DNA from: Eupeodes corollae
Taxonomy: Eukaryota; Arthropoda; Insecta; Diptera; Syrphidae
Reading direction: 5' to 3'
Length of the DNA stretch: 64,000 bases
NCBI RefSeq assembly: GCF_945859685.1
Contig: NC_079147.1
Coordinates: 301,876,485-301,940,484, forward strand
The position numbers and the translations under genes were made by a program. The notes under the pieces were generated by a model, which saw only the letters and a program-made list of their open reading frames with translations, ran no database searches and had not been told where the DNA came from. This document shows positions 11,331-22,186 of this stretch, in pieces. Position 1 is the first letter of the stretch. Each line of letters opens with the position of its first letter.

Positions 11331-14300
11331 GGACAATTCTGAGAAACAGTCAAGGCTGTTGCCATATTTGTATACAATTTAAGTGTGAAGGACAGTTCTG
11401 TATTAAATATATCTGGCGGGAGTTTTTGGATCTAACCATAATATCATTGAAATAAAGCTGTAGAACTGTGCTTTATCTTAGTACTTCCTTAGTTCATAGG
11501 CTTAACGAAAATAGAAATGCTTTTGCCTTCAGACACTTAGCCTTGGATTCTAAAAATTATCTATTAAAATGTTTAACCCTAAGCTTAAAGATCATCCTTT
11601 TGCACTGGTTGACTTCTTAGATTCAAGTATAGATTTATGCACCACAAACCACTTCTTCAGAATCATATTAAACATTCGCAAAAACAAACTGTTTCAATCG
11701 AAATACATTTAAAAATACAAAAACCGTATCCCCTGTAGGACAATAAATTTCAAAAGTATTTTAAACATCGACGAACACATATTCCACAAAGACCTACACT
11801 GATGCAGATGGTTTCACAGCTCGTTGAATAAATTCCCAGAAATTGCTTTCGCTCCAATTTTTCCTCAGAAGTCCTTCGTATTTTTGTCCTTGCAAATACT
11901 GCTGGCCTCGTTACGCACCAGTCACAGTTACACACATACCCCTGGGGGTAGATTAAAATTACACGAGTTCGTTCCTTCTCGACGTCCCTCCTCCCTTCTC
12001 CCTCTTACTCACTCCCAGATTCTCTATTTGATCGGGGACCTGACGGCACATATCAATTTCTTAAAATTCCTCAAAAATAAAGAACAAAAAATATCAATTT
12101 ATTGTACATAACTTTAGAAGACGCAATATGGAGTTTTGGAATGCGTAAGAAGCGCCTTCAGCGCATAGCTCAAGAATAATAACTTATTTATTTTCGATTT
12201 CACAAACAGGAAACAAAATGTTTTCTTTAGAAAATTCTCCAATACCACCAATTGTAAACACATCTAAAAAAATGAAAAGACTTTTTTAGCCAGCAAAAAG
12301 AAAACTCCCAACTGAGCAATACCGATGACAAGTGAATGTTTATGTGCACAAATTGTTTGTTCGCATTTGACATTTTATACACACGAGTGTATGTCCTTTG
12401 GCACATGTCAACCAAACAAGCGTGCTGCTGCTCCTGCTGGTGCTTCTTTTTTGGACTTGTCCAACTAAAACAACCACTCCCCCACCTGAACACCACCCCC
12501 AACCCCTCAAACACACAAATCAAATATTGCAATCTCACAAGAGTGTATAATATTGAAGGAAAACTTGAAGAACTAAAGAATAAACGGTGGAAGGATGTGC
12601 TCCTCGGACGACCTACCAACAAACACATAATAATGGTGAACCTATATGACATATGTAAAGAAAGGGAAAAACTCTTCAACTGGAATGATGACGATTCAAT
12701 TGCAGTTAAACTTGTTCCTCGAACACAAACACAAAACAAAAGTATACTGACTAGCGATGGCGCCCAACGTGAGTCCTGCTTGTTTCGTGCTGTGGAAGGA
12801 CATTCTACTATAGCATGGATGAGCTTTAAAATAGAAACGATATAAGAGAAAATAAAAGAAAAAAAACTTGAAGAAAATAGTTTTCTTATTCTATTTTCAA
12901 GACCGTTGGCATAGGTACCTATCTGTACTTATAAATAAAGACGAAGAAAAGAAAAACAACATTCCAAGATACACATGTCCGTTGTCCGCCCACCAACAAC
13001 GTATACAACTGTTTAGATATCCGTTCTAGTGGAGCATAAGAGTGCGCAACAAATAAAAATTCTTGAATTGAAAAAGTAAACAATATTGTTATAGGGAATG
13101 TTGAACGAACGAGCCAGGATCACCCAAGCAAACTGGACCAAGAATAAGAAAATGAAATAAAAAGAAAAGAAATTTACGAATCAACCAGCCAAACTATATA
13201 AAGGAAACAATCGAAGAATCCAGGACGATGAATTTCATTTTCAATTTTTGTGTTAGTTTCCTTTTGTTATTTTTTTTGCTTTGTTGAAAAGACAACATAT
13301 TTTACACAAAATATTGTGTTTTTATTTAACTTAGTTACGAATAACTTTTTCACATACAGCGTTGGCTTTTGTTTTCTCTGCAACAAGCGCAAAGTTAGCT
13401 ACCATCGACTTCCACTGAATAGGTTCAATTTTTTGTCTCAAGAAATTTTGTATGCCAAAAAATAATAACATTTTGTGATTGTAGTATGGAACATAAGGCT
13501 TTAAAAACAAAATACAGTTATTTTTTCTAAATTTTGGTTCTATTCAGTTCATGCAGAGTGTAAGAGAAGTATGTTTTTTAAATTTCAGAATTGAAATAGA
13601 CCCTTGAAAAACAGTAAAAAACTAGTATTGCGATTTAAGTACCGCTGAATTTAAAATAAAATAAAGTTTGAAATTCCATCGTGAGGACCCCGAAGTTATC
13701 TTTTTTTAATGCAGTGGTTAGAACTCAAAAATGTTTGAGGTTAGGAATGCTCTAAAAAATTAAAATTTCCAATTCTAGGAAGAATTCGTATGAATAATAA
13801 ACTGGGTAAGGATGCAGTTGGAATCCTGGAATGTTAAATTTTAGTAAATTAGATGTTAAAAAAAAACTTCTTCGATGGAGCTGGAAGGTTGTGTAGCTCT
13901 CTTCTCAAGGCAGCAGTTGTGGCTTGATCCTTGAAATAAACGCATTTTGTTATTTATAGAGTTTTTAATTTGTACATGCAACAATGACAATATTGACACT
14001 GGTTGGATGATCTAGAAGGAGTCTGATTACTTACTGACTGTTTTGGATTCAGAATTCTCAACGGATCTACCAAAGGCTCTTTCGTAATTGATATTGTCTC
14101 CGTAAGAGGAGAGTGGAATAACCATGTTGTGAATGTTCAAGTGCTAAATTAATCATCCACATGACAATCGTGATGTCCTTTAACCAACAGGTGCCAGAGA
14201 TGAGTCTTAAGTAGCAGTAACACTGTCAAGAATTTATAATTGGAAGCGAATTGAAGGTTTAAGCAATATTCACATGAGCACGACAAACGACCAACGAATA

Positions 14301-14440
14301 TTCGTCGATTTTGACATTTCTTTCACATGAGAGTTTTTAACTCGTTTCGAAGGAAGTTGGATTATGACAATTGTTTTTTTTTTTAATTTTGAAATTTCTC
14401 GAAGTTTCAAGGTCCCTAGAGTCGAAATAAAAGATTTTTA
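11331..14440. other. Non-coding stretch with a weak LINE-like relic
   Basis: Mostly AT-rich sequence without a convincing gene. A frame of 169 codons at 12336-12845 (plus) is mirrored by one of 170 codons on the minus strand, shows no recognised motif and is probably chance. Around 14000-14260 the plus strand has faint resemblance to the end of a LOA/R1-type endonuclease (an NW-containing word after a broken DHN-like block), too weak to call. AGGAC/GTCCT words are again somewhat frequent at 12390-13225. Confidence 0.45.
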
Positions 14441-14461
14441 GAAAGGTGTCTGTGCGTGAGT

Positions 14462-14518
14462 GTGTACGTATGTTCGTACGTCCGTACGTTCGCACGTTCG
14501 TACGTCCCTACGTTCGCG
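14462..14518. repeat. 8-bp tandem repeat, CGTACGTY
   Basis: About six or seven copies of an octamer of the form CGTACGTC/T follow one another with single-base variants. The unit is nearly self-complementary, so either strand can fold. It marks the left edge of the degenerate repeat block that follows. Confidence 0.8.
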
Positions 14519-14659
14519 GAATTTTTTTCGTCGTCCATAGCTCAAGAACCAGAAGACATATCGATTTCAAATAAATTTTGTTATACAGATAATAAGGCAG
14601 AAAGATGCAGTAAGAGCTCTCAAGAAAATTGAATGGGTGTTTTTTTACATAGCAGTTTA

Positions 14660-15330
14660 AAAAAAAAGGTGACAATTTTCGTTAACCCTAAATATCTTAC
14701 GAACCAAAAACACTAGAGAGTTAAATCAAATTGTATATAATAAATTGTAACGTGATATCAAAGAAGTATATTTTTTGAAAAAAATCCATTTAACGGTTTT
14801 TTTATAAATCAAAAAAACTGAAAACAAAATTTAACACCTCCAAAATTTTACGACTTAAATATGATTTCATCTCCAAAACATTTTTGTGCAACGAAGAATA
14901 ATGTTTTTGACATGTTTTTTTATAAAATAAAAATCTAAAAAAACATTACTCAAAGTTGGTAAAAATTGATTTTCGACTCAAATATCTTTTCAAAAATTTT
15001 AAATATTGGCTTCAAACTAATTTTATGTTAAAAGAAATATTGTTTTCAACATTCGATAAAATTTTGAAAAAAATCGAAGTTTTTTTACAAAACATAAAAC
15101 TCTTAAAAAAAACAAAATAGTAAAACTTGGTAAAAATTTACTTTTGACTCAATAAGTTTTTTGAAAAATTAAAAATATATGGTTTCAAACTTTTTTATTT
15201 TTCAGAGAAAATATTGTTTTCAATATTCAGTAGTTTTTTAATAAAAATCCAACAGTCCGTTTTTTCATAAAAATAAAATCTACAAAAAATAGTACGCAAA
15301 TTTGGTAAAAATTGATACGAGTACATATAG
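14660..15330. repeat. Degenerate long-period tandem repeat, about 120-175 bp units
   Basis: The word TTGGTAAAAATT recurs near 14956, 15127 and 15302, that is at spacings of about 171 and 175 bases, each time followed by a CGACTCAAATAT-like or GACTCAATAAG-like word and a TTCAAACT word. Two older, more diverged units can be followed to the left (CGACTTAAATAT near 14852, CGTTAACCCTAAATAT near 14681). It is AT-rich and has no coding character. It resembles a decayed satellite or the internal repeats of a non-autonomous element. Confidence 0.6.
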
Positions 15331-15499
15331 ACAAACTTTTAAGCAAGACAAATCGACGGACGGGATGGGAATGTAGGTAGGTAGAAAAGTCGATCTCAAG
15401 ACAACCTAGCCTGAGATCCAATTAGCGCTGTAGTGCGCCGTTTTGATACCAAAAACTCGTTTCACCTGTGATGGAAAGGGAAAGATTTATAGAGAAGCT

Positions 15500-16300
15500 T
15501 CATAGCGATTATGTTAGAGCCATTTTGTCGCATTGAGAAAAAAGATTGGGTGTCTAATCTTTGTCTCAGATAGCTCATCAAGTTCGTGAAAGAATGCTTT
15601 TTCGAAGAATTTCATTCTAGTGTTTTCCAAAGCAGGACATTTGCAGAGAAAATGGATTATCGTTTCACTTTCCCTTTGGTCACTAACACTACGGAAAAAG
15701 GTATTGTAGGAGATACCCATCTTCTCTGCATGATCTTTTATAGGCCAATGTCCGATACAAAACGCAACAAACCTGGCTATGTTTTGCCTTGGCCTGCATA
15801 GAAGATCTTTTGTACGGGTTTTATTATAGGTGGGCCATATCTTCCTAGATAATGCAGTTGGATAAATTGCTCCACCTTCGGTTTGATTCAGTTTTACCCT
15901 TTACCCATCATAGCACCAAAAGGAATGTTAACCATTTCCGCAAGTGAGGCCCAGTTAATGGCCAAGTTAATGGCTTTGACAGCTGCATTTCGGATTTGGC
16001 TTGGGCTTTGTTTAAGTATCTTACATGCCTCCCTTATTGATAGCAGTTCAGCCTGAAAAACGCTAGCAATGTCAGGAAGCCTAAAGGATTTGGCTACATT
16101 TAGGGATGACGACACCATGTCATCCTCCCAATCTTCTCTGGATGGGAAAATAACCTTAAAATCCGTACTAGGGCTCAAAGTAGGAGTGCAGCAGCCAGTA
16201 TCTACCGAGATAATATCTGAGGGAATCAATTTCGTTGTTTTTTGCTGTGACCATAAGGTTTTCACAACAAGCTATTTGATTCCTTCAGCCTAATAGCGCT
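15500..16300 (-). pseudogene. LOA-like RNase H and C-terminal region, internally deleted
   Basis: Compared with the plus-strand copy at 28746-29751, this RNase H has lost two internal pieces. The first removes the segment that contains TDGSKMKYGVG, hence the first catalytic aspartate; the second removes the segment with IWVSGHSGIVGNARADELAR, hence the last catalytic histidine/aspartate block. Flanking sequence is otherwise nearly identical, so the losses are clean deletions. Downstream at 15514-15720 the C-terminal region reads HFLCKCPALENTRMKFFE, with the first cysteine of the motif changed (FFRSVSD where the other copy has FCRSCSD). Confidence 0.8.
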
Positions 16301-16484
16301 GCAGAAAACTATGTATTTAATAAGAAGGTCTATTGGTAGAAGGTCCAAATAACGCTTAAGGCGTCCGTTGGGCAAGTACGCATGGCTCCCGTGGTACCCA
16401 CGCAAGCTGTACTCTGAACCTTCTTCAGCTTATCAATATTATAGGCTTTGCTAAGAGCAGGCCACCACACAATCGAACCATATG

Positions 16485-17540
16485 TTAAAGTCCCCACTTT
16501 TTGCCGAAAGTTTTGCTGCAGGCGTAGAAGGCAACACAGGCCTTCTTAACCCGTACTTCAATATTTAGTTTCCAGTTTAGTTTGGGGTCGCCAAATATTT
16601 GCACTGAAGACAATGATAGGATTTGACCGTTGAGTCGAGGTAGCGTGAAGGGCGGTACTTTAGTTTTGGTGGTAAAGAGCAACAGTTCAGTTTTACTTTG
16701 GATAACTCCTAGTCCACAACTCGTGGCCCAGCTGCTAACGTTCTTCAAAGCTGACTCCGTGATTTCACTAATCACAGAGGTGTACTTTCCTCACACTAAT
16801 AGCACCAAATCATCCGCATAGGCTACCGCCTTCACTCCACATCTCTCTTATTTAACGAGAATTGTATAAATGACCAGAAGCCATAGAAGATGCGTAAGGA
16901 CACCACCCTGGTGTGGCTCGAATCTTCCTACCACTGAGCATGGAAATAATCCATCCTCGAATGAAGTCTTCTACATCGAACTAAACGAGCGATTCTTCTA
17001 TGGATTCGGTAAGGACGTTGTTAAAAGCACCTTCTATGTCTAGGATGGTGGCAAGAGTAAATTCTTTATAATGGATTGTTTGTTCTACAGTACGCACTAC
17101 CTCATGGAGGGCAGTCTCCGTAGATGTGCTCTTAAGATAAACATGCTGAGAGCTTTCAAGAGGTCGTCCAACTTGGATTTCTCTAATATAGTAATCAAGA
17201 ATGGTTTTAAGCACAAAAGATGTTAAGCTTATTGGTCTGAAATCCTTCGCGGATTCGTGACCTCGCCCACCCACTTTCGGCATAAAAACTACTTTGACCT
17301 GTCTCCACGACATGGGCACATGTTTGAAGCATAACTGGCAGTATGCCATCCATGCCTCTGGATTTATATGGAGAAAAAGTATTGATGGCAAACAGAATTG
17401 ACTTGCTCCACATGAGCTACGTTTAGCTCTGTGGTTTCAAGCGATTCGGGGTTATCACTCTCTCAACCCAGAAAGTGCGTCTTCATCATTAGCTCCAGAG
17501 ATTCGGCTGGAGAGGCTGTAGAGGTTCTATATATAATTCG
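16485..17540 (-). pseudogene. LOA-like reverse transcriptase, broken
   Basis: Minus-strand frames give the fingers and palm: AWRQVKVVFMPKVGG-type sequence near 17290 (here SWRQVKVVFMPKVGGRG), DFRPISLTSFVLKTI near 17220, STETALHEVVRTVEQ near 17100 and ATILDIEGAFNNV near 17030. An intact YADD lies near 16810-16825 in an AYADDLVLL context. The thumb follows at 16485-16775 (FGDPKLNWKLNIEVR). The domains are in different frames with stops between them, so the gene is dead. Confidence 0.8.
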
Positions 17541-17548
17541 GCAAGAGA

Positions 17549-17813
17549 TGTAGTGACAAAACCAAGTGTGATCAATCCACAATTTGAACTTCACAATTTA
17601 ACCAATGGCGCTTGAGTCGCCAAAGAACAGAGAGAAGAAACACAGTATATCTCAAACCCATGATGTCTCAGACTTAGATATGTATATATATATTTTATAT
17701 GCTATTGACTATATGTAAGGTACAAAATAAAAGACGCCATTCAACTGGTGGCATCCGAACCGAATAAACGGCAATAAAAGATAAATTATAAATTGTGTTT
17801 CAATTTGTAAATC
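17549..17813 (+). repeat. Gypsy 5' LTR
   Basis: The 265 bases begin TGTAGTGAC and match 23341-23605 base for base as far as I can see. Two AATAAA signals near 17762 and 17772 and a TATA-rich block near 17686-17700 are consistent with promoter and polyadenylation functions. The repeat ends in AAATC and not in the usual CA, which is odd; the following bases differ between the two copies. Confidence 0.92.
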
Positions 17814-17820
17814 ACAATAT

Positions 17821-17836
17821 TGGTGACCCCGACGTC
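17821..17836 (+). other. Primer binding site
   Basis: TGGTGACCCCGACGTC begins seven bases after the 5' LTR and starts with TGG, the complement of a tRNA CCA end. This is the expected place and form of the site where a cellular tRNA primes minus-strand DNA synthesis. I do not name the tRNA because I cannot check it. Confidence 0.75.
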
Positions 17837-19378
17837 GAATAATAATTAAATTCGGTTTACAAACAAATTCATTAATATTAAAAAATTAGTGCAGTAAAGT
17901 TGCAGTATTGTTGCGGTACATTGCAACACACGCCACATAACGGCAGCACCGTACCGTTACAAGCACCGTACAAATACCACGCCACTAACATCAGCCACCG
18001 CCTCTTCAGCACCATCACCACGCAACAATAGCAACCATCAACTCCTCGCCAACGAAAAGAAGGCACATCTTAGAGCCACTTCGACTTCTCTGGCCGGCCA
18101 ACAACGCCGACGTTTTTTGTTGCGACTTGCGAGCCATCACCGTCACGTTGCACAATTCGTGGCAAGTTTTTTTCGCGGGCGTGACCATCAACGCCTTCGT
18201 GGACAGACCCAGGCAGATTCGTTTGCCAACTCCACCGCATCTCGTAAGAATTTTGTGCTCGGGAGTTTCATACAGCATTGTCGCTACACCTCGCACAAAC
18301 TTTTGGTCCCGACTAGCTCTGTGAGTGGTTCAACACCGCCGGTTGTCTGTTGCAAAGCAGAACGGCCGAACATTTTGGAACACCACCGGCTGCTAAGCAA
18401 CGTGGAAGTTTTGGTGCTCAGGTGTCCTGCAAATACATTCGCCACACCTCGCTCAAACTTTTACCACCAACACGCCTCACCCACTGCGAACCACCTTGCA
18501 GCCATCATCAGCCGCCTATCGCGCGCTGCCATCAATCGCCTATTGCGAGTCATCATCAGCCGCCTATTGCGAGCCTCCATCAGCCGCCTCTCGTGAGCTC
18601 AGCATCGGAAAAATTCCGAAAGAACAACAACAGCACTGATCTTCATCATCAATATACCATCACCGACGATTTCATCACCATACGAAGACAGCAAGTATAA
18701 TACGAACAAAATCAGCAAGTAACATCTATCAACACATAATCTAATTTTTCAACTAACATCTTTAACATTCACAATACATTATTATTATTTGCATATATAT
18801 ATTAAATTATTAATTTACATAATATACCTAACCATTTGCTTAAACATTATTCTAAAATTTATTTAATAATCATTGAACACATTTTCAATTTCATTTCAAA
18901 ATTTGTTTTCTCATAACAAAACTTTAAAATGTATTTCTTTTCAAAAACAACAAAGAACATTCACTTGTTTTTAAAGAGTACGAAATAATTAATTTACAAA
19001 TAATATACCTATATTTGTAATATATACGTTGAATATAATTATAAACAAAAGTTTATAAACTACGATTACAATCAATAATCACTGCAGACTATAAATTAAC
19101 GAATTTCAAAATTATTTCACAATTTACAAAATATTAGAATTTTCAAATTATAAAATTTTCAAACACGAATTTTCAAATTATAAAACTTTAAAAAATAAAT
19201 TCTTCAATTATAATAATTCAAATTTCAAAATTTTGCAATCATATTGATTTGTTTAAAATACTACAAATTATTTTCATTCTGCAATCGCACAAATCTTTTT
19301 GTAAACTGGGTTCCTTCTCTCTGCAAAGAAAATTTTCACAATTAGAAAAGTTTTAACAAAATTTTGTTTTGTCCGAAT
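17837..19378 (+). other. Gypsy leader, about 1.5 kb
   Basis: The stretch between the primer site and gag is unusually long. Its first 850 bases are rich in CACC/GCC words and contain four 24-base tandem repeats; the rest is very AT-rich. Reading frames of up to about 159 codons exist in the first half but show only low-complexity sequence generated by the repeats, so I do not call a gene there. Confidence 0.6.
18513..18608 (+). repeat. Four 24-bp tandem repeats in the Gypsy leader
   Basis: Units start at 18513, 18537, 18561 and 18585, each of the form CGCCTATTGCGAG followed by a CATCAGC-type end. They differ by a few bases each. They could form part of a packaging or translation-control structure; that is a guess. 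Confidence 0.85.
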
Positions 19379-20251
19379 ATGACGGGTAACGGTAATGGTT
19401 CAGGTAGTACAACTACCGTCACAACGACAACTACAACAGCACCCACCGTAACACCAGCGGGATCTGGTATAGTTAACGCGATTTCAATTAAACTACCAGA
19501 ATTCTGGAAGAAAATGCCTGCAATATGGTTTATTCAAGTCGAGTCTCAATTTTCAACGCGAAATATTTTTACAGAACAAACAAAATTTCACTATGTAGTA
19601 CAGGCACTTCCTCAAGACGTGGCCGCAAGTGTTTACGATATCCTAGTTCAAAGTTCAAACTCGCCATACACAGATCTTAAAAAAGCTTTAATTGATAGAC
19701 ATTCCATGAGCGAGAGTAAACGTATAGAACAACTATTATCGGGCGAAGAGATGGGAGACAAAAAACCTTCTGAATTTTACAGAAGATTACAAACATTAGC
19801 TGGACAATCAATGATTGTCACTCAAAGTCTAATCCTAGAACTTTGGAGACGTAGACTTCCTACTCTTGTCCAGGCTTCAATAAAATCTTCCTCAGAAACG
19901 AAACTAGACGTTTTACTGAACATGGCTGATGAAATATACGATGTTTATCAGCAACAAAGTTCTTCGTTTAATATCCCATCGCACAACGACACCACAATAA
20001 GTGAGCTAACCACTATAAGAAACAATTTTCAAAGTGAAATTAACGAAATAAAATCAATGTTATCCAACTTAAATTTCAGTCAGCGCCCTTCACGGGATAG
20101 TAGAAGACAAACATCTTCGATCAATTTTCAGCGAAATAGATCCAACTCCAGGAAAAATAGCAACTTTTGTTGGTTTCACAATAGGTACGGGAAACGAGCC
20201 TTAAAATGCACAAGTCCGTGCAGTTTTAAAAATAAAAATTCCCCAAACTAG
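19379..20251 (+). CDS. gag: Gypsy Gag protein
   Basis: An intact frame of about 290 codons. Gag forms the particle that packages the element RNA in the cytoplasm. The N-terminus is low-complexity (threonine-rich). Residues from about 36 on show the retrotransposon gag fold pattern of this Gypsy group: ISIKLPEFWKKMPAIWFIQVE, then FHYVVQALPQDVA and the FYRRLQTLAGQS block. A coil-prone region follows, and the end holds one cysteine/histidine cluster, CWFHNRYGKRALKC plus a second cysteine four residues on, likely RNA-binding. I chose the ATG at 19379; upstream in-frame sequence has no ATG. It ends about 30 bases before the protease part, whose frame is one base back, so pol may be expressed by frameshifting. 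Confidence 0.85.
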   Translation: MTGNGNGSGSTTTVTTTTTTAPTVTPAGSGIVNAISIKLPEFWKKMPAIWFIQVESQFSTRNIFTEQTKFHYVVQALPQDVAASVYDILVQSSNSPYTDLKKALIDRHSMSESKRIEQLLSGEEMGDKKPSEFYRRLQTLAGQSMIVTQSLILELWRRRLPTLVQASIKSSSETKLDVLLNMADEIYDVYQQQSSSFNIPSHNDTTISELTTIRNNFQSEINEIKSMLSNLNFSQRPSRDSRRQTSSINFQRNRSNSRKNSNFCWFHNRYGKRALKCTSPCSFKNKNSPN

Positions 20252-20253
20252 AA

Positions 20254-20547
20254 ACTACTGTCATCAATGCGGCGAATGACAGTAATATGACAAATTTTCA
20301 AAGCCGCATCTTCATAAAAGATCCACTTTCAAAACTCACATTTTTAATCGATTCTGGTGCTGATGTCTCAGCCATTCCATCTAGCATGGTGAAAGACGAA
20401 AAGCGACACAAACCCGATCAAATTATTTCCGCAGCTAATGGCTCACAAATCAAGTTTACGGTACCAAGCACCTCAAAACAACACTTGGTTTTCGAAAGGT
20501 ATTTGATCATACATTCGTTATCGCATCTGTCACTAAGCCTATCATAG
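20254..20547 (+). pseudogene. pol: Gypsy pol, aspartic protease part
   Basis: The frame is open from just after the gag stop and encodes the retroviral-type protease that cleaves Gag and Pol. The catalytic motif is visible as FLIDSGADVSAIP near 20344-20382, where DSGA is the active-site aspartate signature. The expected continuation, which runs into an IIGADFL block, is in another frame from about 20500, so one indel near 20485-20500 breaks the polyprotein; in this frame translation ends in a run of serine/leucine at 20547. Confidence 0.8.
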
Positions 20548-21773
20548 GAGCAGATTTTCTTAAACGAACAGGTTTAATCATCGACATAAAAAATTTCAGA
20601 CTCATCGATCCTCTCACTCAATCAAGTGTCACAGGAACACTTTGCAATCAAAACATAACAAGTCCTCGTTTTTTCGCAATCGAAGAGCAATATAACTCTA
20701 TTTTAAGAGATTTCTCTTCACTTATGCAACCTCCTGATTTCACTCTACCTATCAAACATTCAGTGGTACACCACATTCTCACCAAAGGCTCATTGCCAAG
20801 TTCACAACCCAGACGGTTGAACAACGTAAAGTTTAAAATAGCAAAAGAGGAATTCGAATACATGGTTCAAATCGGCATTTGCCGACCATCATCATCCCCG
20901 TGTGCATCTCCTTTACACATGGCAGCCAAACACGAAGCGAACGATTGGAGACCATGTGGCGATTACCGCCGGCTTAACGCCTTGACCATTCCTGATCGAA
21001 ATCCGCTACCTCACATCCACGATTGCAACGCACACATACAAGGTTGCAATATTTTTTCAAAAGTCGATTTAATTCGCGCATACCACAACATTCCGGTGGC
21101 AGAAGACGATATTCACAAAACTGCAATTACAACGCCTTTTGGGCTATTCGAATTTTTGCGCATGCCTTTTGGGTTACGGAATGCAGCGCAAACATTCCAG
21201 CGTTTCATGTCACAAGTAACAAAAGGCCTTGATTTTGTATGGGTTTTCGTTGACGACATTCTGGTCTCGAGCAAATCTTCTGACGACCACGAGAAACATT
21301 TGAGAACTCTCTTTCAACGGTTAGAAGAATACGGATTACGTATAAAAACCTCAAAATGTATTTTTGGCGCTTCAAAACTACAATTTTTAGGTTTCGACAT
21401 TTCAAAAGAAGGAATTCAACCATCCCAAAGTAGAGTTGAAGCCATCACTAATTTCCCAGAACCCACTTCAATTAAAAGTGCACAACGTTTTGTTGGTATG
21501 GTGAACTATTACCACCGCTTTATACCACACCTAGCACGCATACTCGCGCCAATTTACAATCACCTTTCGAGTCTCGAAAAAGACAAGAAACGAAAATTCA
21601 CATGGCCAGCTGAATGCCAAGAAGTATTCTCAAAGGCAAAATCGGAACTTGCTAAAGTAACTTTGCTAAACCATCCACGCGAAAACGCAAAACTCAGCAT
21701 CACGACTGATGCGTCTAACACGGACATTGGAGCGGTTCTCCAACAACAAAATGGTGAAGCCTGGAGCCCATAG
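20500..21773 (+). pseudogene. pol: Gypsy pol, reverse transcriptase part
   Basis: A frame of about 420 codons, the longest of pol. It starts with the end of the protease (PIIGADFLKRTGL) and continues through the reverse transcriptase: RPCGDYRRLNALTIPDRNPL, FSKVDLIRAYHNIPV, TPFGLFEFLRMPFGLRNAAQ, and the catalytic FVDD in VWVFVDDILVSS near 21239-21274. The connection domain follows (LGFDISKEGIQP, FVGMVNYYHRFIP) and the beginning of RNase H (LSITTDASNTDIGAVLQQ, with its first aspartate). The frame is lost next to a short C run at about 21765, just after the first RNase H block. Confidence 0.88.
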
Positions 21774-22186
21774 CATTTTTTAGCAAAAAACTATCTCCTT
21801 CACAAACAAAATATTCGGCTTTTGATCGAGAATTGCTAGCGATATATTTGTCCATCCTTCATTTCCAAAATTTCGTGGAAGGGCAAGATTTCTGCATTTT
21901 TACCGATCAAAAACCTCTCACAGCTGCACTTTTCACCAAAGCCAAACGCAGTCCGAGACAGGAACGTCAATTAGATTTTATTTCACAATTCACTAGTGAC
22001 ATCAGATTCGTCAAAGGTTCTTTGAACGTGGTCGCTGACACATTGTCCCGTCCAAATACAGATGCAATAGAAAATTCTTCACCCACCAAAGTGGATGAAC
22101 TAGCGAAAGCTCAAATCAGTGACGAAGAATTTTTGTTCCTACAAAACAACCCAAATCAAAATCCAAAGTCAAATTCGAATTCATAA
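21774..22186 (+). pseudogene. pol: Gypsy pol, RNase H part
   Basis: RNase H of Gypsy elements removes the RNA strand of the hybrid. The remainder of the domain is in a new frame: IAFFSKKLSPSQ directly after the break, then YSAFDRELLAIYLSI with the catalytic glutamate, FTDQKPLTAALF with the second aspartate, and VKGSLNVVADTLSR with the last aspartate. So all catalytic residues are present but spread over two frames. The frame ends at 22186; the linker toward integrase continues in a different frame from about 22160. Confidence 0.82.

Larger units (their letters stand above)
15370..17548 (-). mobile_element. LOA-like non-LTR retrotransposon, 3' part
   Basis: Minus-strand element with reverse transcriptase, RNase H and a C-terminal cysteine/histidine region, ending in a TACC-type short-repeat tail at about 15370-15388. 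The same 3' end, in plus orientation, closes the copy at 28722-29880, which fixes the boundary. The 5' side is cut at 17548 by the Gypsy element and resumes at 23606. Presence of an RNase H domain and the reverse transcriptase motifs fit the LOA (Bilbo/Lian) group; membership in a neighbouring RNase H-bearing clade cannot be excluded. Confidence 0.8.

Noticed and set aside
12227..12845. Open frames of about 170 codons on both strands
   Set aside because: They overlap almost completely, show no family motif, and the plus-strand frame begins with low-complexity cysteine/tryptophan-rich sequence. One strand is a shadow and probably both are chance.
13990..14260. Possible LOA/R1-type endonuclease end on the plus strand
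   Set aside because: Only scattered similarity in several frames; no catalytic motif could be fixed.
18117..18700. Reading frames of 65-159 codons in the Gypsy leader
   Set aside because: Their content comes from the 24-base repeats and CACC-rich sequence, and frames on all phases look alike; no gag- or env-like feature.
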